A stretch of DNA of 64,000 bases. It comes from Panax quinquefolius (taxonomy: Eukaryota; Streptophyta; Magnoliopsida; Apiales; Araliaceae). This document shows, in pieces, positions 58,441 through 64,000 of this stretch. A program made the translations under genes and the position numbers. Numbering within the stretch: position 1 is the stretch's first letter; every line of letters begins with the position of its first letter. The notes beneath the pieces were generated by a model. The model worked only from the letters and a program-made list of their open reading frames with translations, searched no databases and was not told where the DNA came from. The stretch spans positions 9,180,237-9,244,236 of the forward strand of contig CM035168.1 of NCBI GenBank assembly GCA_020205615.1. The letters run 5' to 3'.

Positions 58441-58691
58441 TCAACCAAGGATATATCCTTATAGAAAAACTTCACCATCCCCAAAAATCTATATTCTTGC
58501 ATTACTATTATATTACGATTTATTATTATTAATAAATTTATATTATTAATTGATTTTTCTAAATAGATATAAGTTAATATCTATATTTATTATTATCCCC
58601 TTTAATATGTTTTCTTATCTTTGTAATAATATCAATAAAAAGATTATTAATATATTAAAAATAAATATCATTCTTTAATAAAATATAAATA

Positions 58692-59670
58692 ATGATTTTA
58701 TATTCATCTCGTAACAGTGCAAATCCAAACAATATAGACTGATAATGGTGGTTGACCCCGGCAAATGGAACAAACGGCATGCCATACTTATTTGTCCCAG
58801 ATGTATTATCAAATGTCACAACGCCTCCGAACCGCTTGATATATAAACCTTGATCAAGGCCAACCCACAAAATACAAGCTATGCGGTTGTTTTCACCGGG
58901 TTTCACTTTTAAAAAAAATTGGTGGCACTTCCTGGATGCAAGTTTGTTCAAATGATTGGCAATGACATGCATCATTTTCATCTGCAGAATCACGCCTTAA
59001 ATCTCGCATAACATTCTCAACATTAGCAAGAGAGAAAGGAACATTTTGCAACCCACCTCCCATTGTGCTCAAAACATTCATCATCTTACTAGACCAATAA
59101 TTTACTTATTTAAAGTGTCAATTAAATTTCTTGCAACAGAGTAATATTTCCGTGAGTCTCGATCAAATCTACTTTGGTGGGGGTCACTAAGTGATGATTG
59201 TGCTCTAATTCAACAGTAGATATACGCCAATTATCCTCTTTCTTATTGTGAACAACATATATTCTAGCTTTGCACATTGTTCGTCTATAGAGTCTCTCTC
59301 CGTTTAGTTATTTAATTACTACTATCTTCATCATCGTGTAAACTCTTGCCAACAATTGGTGTACCGGCTTTCTTACATACATACTGCCTAGATCTGATAT
59401 CATTCGTATTAGCATGTTTATGACTAGTTGCAATTCTAATCTCAAATCCATTTTTGCAAGCATATGATCTATAAAAATATTCAACCTCTTCCAACGTACA
59501 AAATAATTGGCCAACGTACGGAACAATATCAGATTTATTACTTTCAACTTCACTGACAAATTCAGATGTATTATATGACATTTTGAAAAACTTACTTGTG
59601 AATAATAGTGATGAATTTTGCTCGATCAGAACTTCAACTTGATTTTCTGAAGTGAAAGTGGGCAACCAGA
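58692..59670 (-). pseudogene. FAR1-related / MULE transposase, truncated
   Basis: Starting near 59581 (MSYNTSEFVSEV) or 59665, the N-terminal FAR1 DNA-binding domain reads VPYVGQLFCTLEEVEYFYRS, then YACKNGFEIRI and a Cys residue. After a stop, reading resumes with CKARIYVVHNKKEDNWRIST and VELEHNHHLVTPTK (the Cys/His end of the domain). The linker GGLQNVPFSLANVENVMRDL follows. The MULE domain begins with YIKRFGGVVTFDNTSGTNKY and MPFVPFAGVNHHYQSILFGF. It breaks off after LLRDE near 58700, where the inverted-repeat arm begins, so the rest of the transposase domain and the SWIM zinc finger are missing. Host FHY3/FAR1 genes are intact and longer. Confidence 0.85.
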
Positions 59671-60004
59671 TGAAACAAATTATGAATATAGGTGAAAAGA
59701 GAAAATAATATCAGAGAACAAATTCGGGTTCATGGAGAAGAAGATAACTTGAGAAAATAGCAGCTTCCTATTTAATATTTAAAGATAAAAAGACCAAATT
59801 GATACTGACTTTATAATAATAATAATAATAATGTAATAAACTAATAAAAAAGTACATGTTTAAATAAATATGGAACGGCTTTATACTCAATTCGTAATAA
59901 TAATATAATAATAATAATAATCGAATAATTATAATAAAATATTAAGAAATTTAATTTGGGGAAATGGACTATTTTAAGATATATACAAATCCAAGGTAAA
60001 TTAA

Positions 60005-60305
60005 AATGTAATTAGGCCCGTGGTGCTCTTGGGTGGTCATACGACGAGGATCGCATGTACGAGGTCGCGAGTTCAATCTGCTCAATAAATACTAGTTGGT
60101 ATATCGAATTTTTTTTATTCCAAATTGTCAACGACAAAATCAGACTTACCGGTCTTGTATATTTTTTTTATTTTAATTTGTTTGAAATCATCATTATACA
60201 ATGGAGAAAAGAAGAAAAAAATAAAAAACCTAAGTCGGTTTAAGTCAGACTACACTGTAAAAAAAAAAAAAAAAAACTTTTGAAAGATAAAGATGCATTG
60301 ATAAG
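60005..60305 (+). repeat. Extra copy of the outer arm, direct repeat of 61095-61440
   Basis: Begins TTAGGCCCGTGGTGCTCTTG and continues through the tRNA-like module, a T-rich stretch, TGGAGAAAAGAAG and an A-run. The same order occurs at 61095-61440. This is a third copy of the arm, inside the element. Confidence 0.75.
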
Positions 60306-60505
60306 TACTATGTCTGCCATGTTGACTACTTTTGCTGCCACACGCCTCGGGAAAGAACAACTACAAGCCAATTTAAGTGTTAACTCACCAAAAAAAAAAA
60401 AAAACTTTGCAAGATAAAGCATGCATTGATAAGTACTTTTTCTGCCATGTTGACTACTTTTTCTGCCACATCGCCTCGGGAAAGAACACCTGCAAGCTCG
60501 GTAAA
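60255..60505 (+). repeat. Tandem duplication, about 135 bp, two copies
   Basis: Each unit has an A-run, then GATAAAG(C)ATGCATTGATAAGTAC, TCTGCCATGTTGACTACTTT and CGCCTCGGGAAAGAACA. A partial third copy starts near 61396. Confidence 0.85.
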
Positions 60506-60529
60506 CTAAAAAGCTATGACCCATAACAG

Positions 60530-60865
60530 TATTAATGTTTGAATTTGGTCCTAAAATAATTCATGTACCGGACTTGCATGAGCTTATTTAAACGTCTATT
60601 GAGAACACATGTTGTTCAAACTAAAGTTCACTTGCCAAGCTAGATCAAACTAAAATAACAGAGAGTATATAGAGTATTTCTAAGATTTTAATGCATGAAA
60701 ACTTCAACAAGTCGAACCTACCGGATTCCATTTATTATATTCTCAAGATACCAAAGATTTTAATGTAAGATATTGTTATAAATTGTTATTGTTATTTATT
60801 GTAAGATATTCTATTTGTTCATTTTTAATAGTTTCATTGTTGTTATTATTTTTTCAGATAATAAC
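60530..60865. other. AT-rich interior, nothing recognised
   Basis: No ORF or repeat beyond the neighbouring arms was seen. Confidence 0.4.
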
Positions 60866-61440
60866 AACAAAATAATGCAAGATTTATAATGATCACTTTA
60901 TATTTTATTAAAGAATGATATTTATTTTAATATATTAATTAGACTAATTGGACATATTTTTACAAAAATAAGAAAAATATTAAAGGGATAATAATAAATA
61001 TAGATATTAACTTATTTCTATTTTAACAAATCCAATTAATAGATTTTGGGGATGGTAAAGTTTTACTATAAAGATATATCCTCGTAGAAATTAGCATTTA
61101 GGCCCGTGGTGCTCTTGGGTTGTCATATGACGAGGGATTTGTGCTTGAGGTCCCGATTTCGAATGCATTAGCAAATGAATAGTTTGGGATACCGAATTTT
61201 TTTTTTTTTAATTCCAAATTGTCAAATTCTGTGATATAAATTTTTTCTTACTATTTACCGTATGAAGTCGCAATTCTACGCAGCCTTTTTTTTATTTATT
61301 TTTTATTTTAATTTCTTTGAGTCATCATATAAATGGAGAAAAGAAGACAAAAAAAATTAAAAAAAGTGGCCATTTAAGTTCAGATTCTACGAGGTAAAAA
61401 AAAAAAAAAACTTTTAAAAGATAAAGCATGCATCGATAAG

Positions 61441-61753
61441 TATTTATTTTATTATTATTTTTATTTATTGTTTTTATTTTATTCTAGTGTACTCAATTGT
61501 TCACTTATTGTTTTAATTTATTTTTTCTTCTTATTGTTTTTGTTTTCAATAGTTTCTGTTTTTACTAGTTTTTAATGCATGTTAATATTATTACATTATA
61601 TACATGCATGTTATTATTACATGCATGTTGTTCAGCTTTTAATTCATGTTAGTGTATTGTTATTACCGCCATTTTGCAACATGTTACTTTCAACTTCATT
61701 TTGTCATGCGATCTTAATACTAATATGGAATTGATGTATTTTTTAGGTAAAAG
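61441..61753. other. AT-rich spacer before the PMD pseudogene
   Basis: T-rich, with three ATTACATGCATG-type words (61565-61630). Possibly the 5' flank or an intron of the PMD gene, since TTTTAG precedes GTAAAAG at 61741-61753. No ORF. Confidence 0.4.
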
Positions 61754-63146
61754 ATGGATAGTTGGGAATATGGGCCAATTGATCTAAGTGTTCTCGCATG
61801 ATCAACAATATCATGTATCGATGACATATATCATGGGAGAGATAGGGGAAAACTAAGCTCCAGGTCAATATAATCGATCGTAAATATAATCAGTGGGCTT
61901 TGACAAAAGAACAAAAAATTCTTTTAAATAAATGTGGATTTGGAGTATTTAGTTATCAAGGTGTTGTACACCAAACCGATCTTGTCCGATATCCGCTTTA
62001 GTCGAGAGATGGCGCTTTTGAGACTAATACTTTTCATTTGAACTGTGGAGAAATAACAATCACGTTAGAGGATGTTCACTTTATTTTTGGGTTACCGGTG
62101 GTAGGGAAAGCCCTTAACGGTCCCCTCATTGCCACCAATTTGAATTATTTTAGGATTGTTTTGGAGATAAATTAGTCGGTGAATATTTTAGTTCAAAAAA
62201 ACGCAGCAGGTAATTTCATTAGTGTGGTTGCATCTAACATTTTAATAAATGTCCCGAGAATGCAAGTAAAGATGTTGTAGGCGCACACACAAAGGCATAC
62301 ATGTTGTGGTTGTGTGGGACAATATTATTCCCTAATAGAATAGAAATAGTGTGCACCCACGATATATGTCTTTTATTGCTAACGTCAAGATCAGGTGTAA
62401 CTTACTCTTGGGTGCGATAGATAGTTAGCATATTTGTACAGATCTTTATATACCGCTACTAGAAAGGAGTTAAATACATTAATAGTTGTGTTACATTGTT
62501 ACAAATTTGGGCTTATGAGCGTGTAAGTATTGGAAAGCCAAACCCTTGGCCACAATCATCCTTATGGTTACCTAGGGCTTTTAGCATGGTCCTATTTTGG
62601 AGCCCACAAGCCACCTCGGTAGACGTGAGAATCCCCATCACCATTTGTCATTTTACCGAGGGGAGTTAGATATTAAGTCTATGTGGGATGTGGTTTGGCT
62701 GCCTTACATAATGTGGGATGATGATATCAGTGGATTTAATTTTGAAGGCAGGTTGTTAGGATCTGGTGGGGTCCCCTTGATCCACTTTGATATTGTGGAA
62801 TTTCGGATGTCTGACCGCAGTGATGAGACAGTTCGGTTCATGCAAGGCATACCATCAATGTACCCAAAACCACGGTGACCTTAAGCAGAGAAAAATTTAA
62901 ATTTATTGATGTCGAGGATCGTATGGCCTTGAGAGGGGAATATATTTCATGTGGGAGGCATACATGGATCATCTCAAGGACAACAAACTAAAATTTCTCG
63001 ATTTTGTCCTAATAGATGATTACATGGTCCGTATAGGAAAATTACACGTTGGAAAATTCACCGACCCTCGACAGCAAGCGACCACGATAAATTGTTATGA
63101 GCCTCGGGCCATTTACAACCAACAACACCTTATTCAAATGGTATAA
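61754..63146 (+). pseudogene. Plant mobile domain (PMD/MAIN-like) pseudogene
   Basis: An ATG at 61754 gives MDSWEYGPIDLSVLA and then a TGA. GPIDxSVL is the usual opening of TE-linked PMD proteins. Further text across frames: QKILLNKCGFGVFSYQGVVH, VRYPL-stop-SRDG, then ETNTFHLNCGEITITLEDVH and FIFGLPVVGKAL (61995-62110), the hallmark of the PMD core. The latter half reads YRGELDIKSMWDVVWLPYIM (62659 on), VPLIHFDIVEFRMSDRSDET, then FLDFVLIDDYMVRIGKLHVG at 62991. PMD proteins are linked to MULE and gypsy elements and to silencing factors such as MAIN. Stops and frameshifts mark this one as broken. Confidence 0.8.
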
Positions 63147-64000
63147 AATTATATTCTTCTTTAATAAATCATGTATTGGAGTAAATACTTAATATTACAT
63201 TTATTCATATTTATTGTTAATAATATTTGTTTGTGTTTATCTTACATGACAAAGAGAGTGTAAAGTCACATTTGATAAATTTTCAAGATTTACTCACCGC
63301 CTCCCGAGTTGGTTCTCGCAAAAAAATAATTGGGATTTCAATACGCCTATCCGACTTCAAGCAAGAGGTAAACAAATACCTCGACTGGGGGTCCCACAAA
63401 TTTTGGACCACAGCCTCAATACACACAACTCAATGACGGGCTTGGGAAACAAACCGATTATGTTGTACAAGAGAGCTACATACCCACCCCACAAGTAATC
63501 GAGGAGAGCTCCATTCCCACCACCCAAGCTTCACGAGGAGTGTTACATTCCAACCTTCCAAACCTATGAGGAGTGTTACATTCCAACCAACTCTTCATTT
63601 ATGGACTTTCGGCGCCAAGGGATCTAGTTCACAAAAGGTATATATAGTTATGTTAATAGTGATGGTTTTAATTATTATTGCTATATAATAATAATGTACA
63701 TTTGGGTCTCAATCAGGTACAAGATGCGGGAGACCACATCTCTTATGGACCAAAAGGGTCCTTATCCAAAAGACTTAAAGATTGGAAGGAGACATTTGTA
63801 AATTAACATATGTTTGGAAACGTAGTGGCACCAAAAGGGGATTTATATCCTTTATCACATCCGCGCCAGTTATATGAAATAGAACACAATGCAAAGGCAA
63901 TCCTTAGGGCTCGAGAGTGGATATTCGAGCATGTCATCGACGCTTATATGTTGTTGCTACGAGACGTAGAGAGGAATACTACAGTGTCGCGGGGAATACA
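63147..64000 (+). pseudogene. Downstream part of the PMD gene, possibly toward a Ulp1-like region
   Basis: Short open pieces follow the PMD. A two-fold repeat at 63500-63600 contains GAGGAGTGTTACATTCCAAC. From about 63870 the text reads EIEHNAKAILRAREWIFEHV and IDAYMLLLRDVERN up to the window edge. IDAYMLLLR resembles the segment leading into the C48 (Ulp1) peptidase of TE-linked PMD or Kaonashi proteins. The catalytic His-Asp-Cys would lie beyond the window, so this is tentative. Confidence 0.35.

Larger units (their letters stand above)
58229..61347 (-). mobile_element. FAR1/MULE-type element or inverted duplication with long inverted repeats
   Basis: Left arm 58229-58690 and right arm about 60870-61347 are inverted copies over roughly 460-480 bp, sharing CTTCTTTTCTCCAT at the outer edge and AAATATCATTCTTTAATAAA at the inner edge. 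The interior holds a minus-strand FAR1-like transposase remnant. Long terminal inverted repeats around a Mutator-like transposase fit a MULE. The coding region runs into the left arm, so an inverted duplication over an older pseudogene is the alternative. No target duplication was identified. Confidence 0.6.

Noticed and set aside
58692..59670. Host FHY3/FAR1 regulatory gene
   Set aside because: It is truncated within the MULE domain, broken by a stop between the two halves of the DNA-binding domain, and enclosed by inverted repeats.
60014..60120. Functional tRNA gene
   Set aside because: Only A- and B-box-like motifs are recognisable. I could not form an acceptor stem or a convincing anticodon arm.
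61754..63146. Intact host MAIN-like gene
   Set aside because: A TGA occurs at codon 16, a TAG precedes the PMD core, and frames change several times.

Overview
This window is nuclear DNA of a flowering plant, probably a eudicot. The evidence is its content: Ty1-copia and Ty3-gypsy elements with plant-type primer sites, a CACTA end, plant mobile domain (PMD) and FAR1/MULE coding remnants, (TA)n microsatellites and AT-rich spacers. I found no intact host gene, no rRNA or tRNA gene and no CRISPR array. Almost everything is transposable element, in several layers of nesting. Nearly every coding region is a pseudogene.

Layout. 1-11745: a minus-strand copia-type (Sirevirus-like) LTR element. It has an LTR at 8855-11745, an initiator-Met primer site, and a 632-codon envelope-like/'plant transposon protein' ORF (16-1911) broken by three stops. 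A solo gypsy LTR (2810-6884) sits inside it with target duplication GAGGT. 11780-16954: a truncated minus-strand copy of the same gypsy family (LTR, PBS, gag, protease, internal deletion). It is inserted in a copia reverse transcriptase whose remainder and 3' LTR lie at 16955-18665. 18666-21268: AT-rich spacer with a (TA)n-flanked foldback element. 21269-34548: a second copia element, interrupted by a complete chromovirus-type gypsy element (24102-34286, duplication CTAAC). 34549-36348: a CACTA transposon end carrying a solo LTR (34751-35981, duplication CACCG). 36349-53558: a Tat/Ogre-like gypsy element with long LTRs, gag, no pol, and an antisense PMD-like ORF. Its 3' LTR is split by a gag-only Athila-like element (44060-51808, duplication TCATC) with the order LTR-gag-LTR-gag(truncated)-LTR(truncated). 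53558-57034: a second CACTA fragment with transposase remnants. 57035-61440: microsatellite, tandem repeats, a 568-bp AT palindrome, and a FAR1/MULE transposase remnant between long inverted repeats. 61754-64000: a PMD pseudogene running off the window.

These parts do not form a pathway. They work as layers of parasitic elements: autonomous gypsy and copia families supply gag-pol, gag-only and solo-LTR derivatives depend on them, and recombination between LTRs has produced solo LTRs and a three-LTR array. Target-site duplications read directly from the sequence give the order of events for four insertions.

A caution on quality. The two LTRs of the 24102-34286 element differ mainly by 1-3 base indels clustered in C/G-containing spots, while long AT-only stretches are identical. 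That pattern suggests sequencing error in methylated repeats, so frameshifts in this element may not all be biological. Family and lineage names are assigned by eye from motifs; no database search was run.
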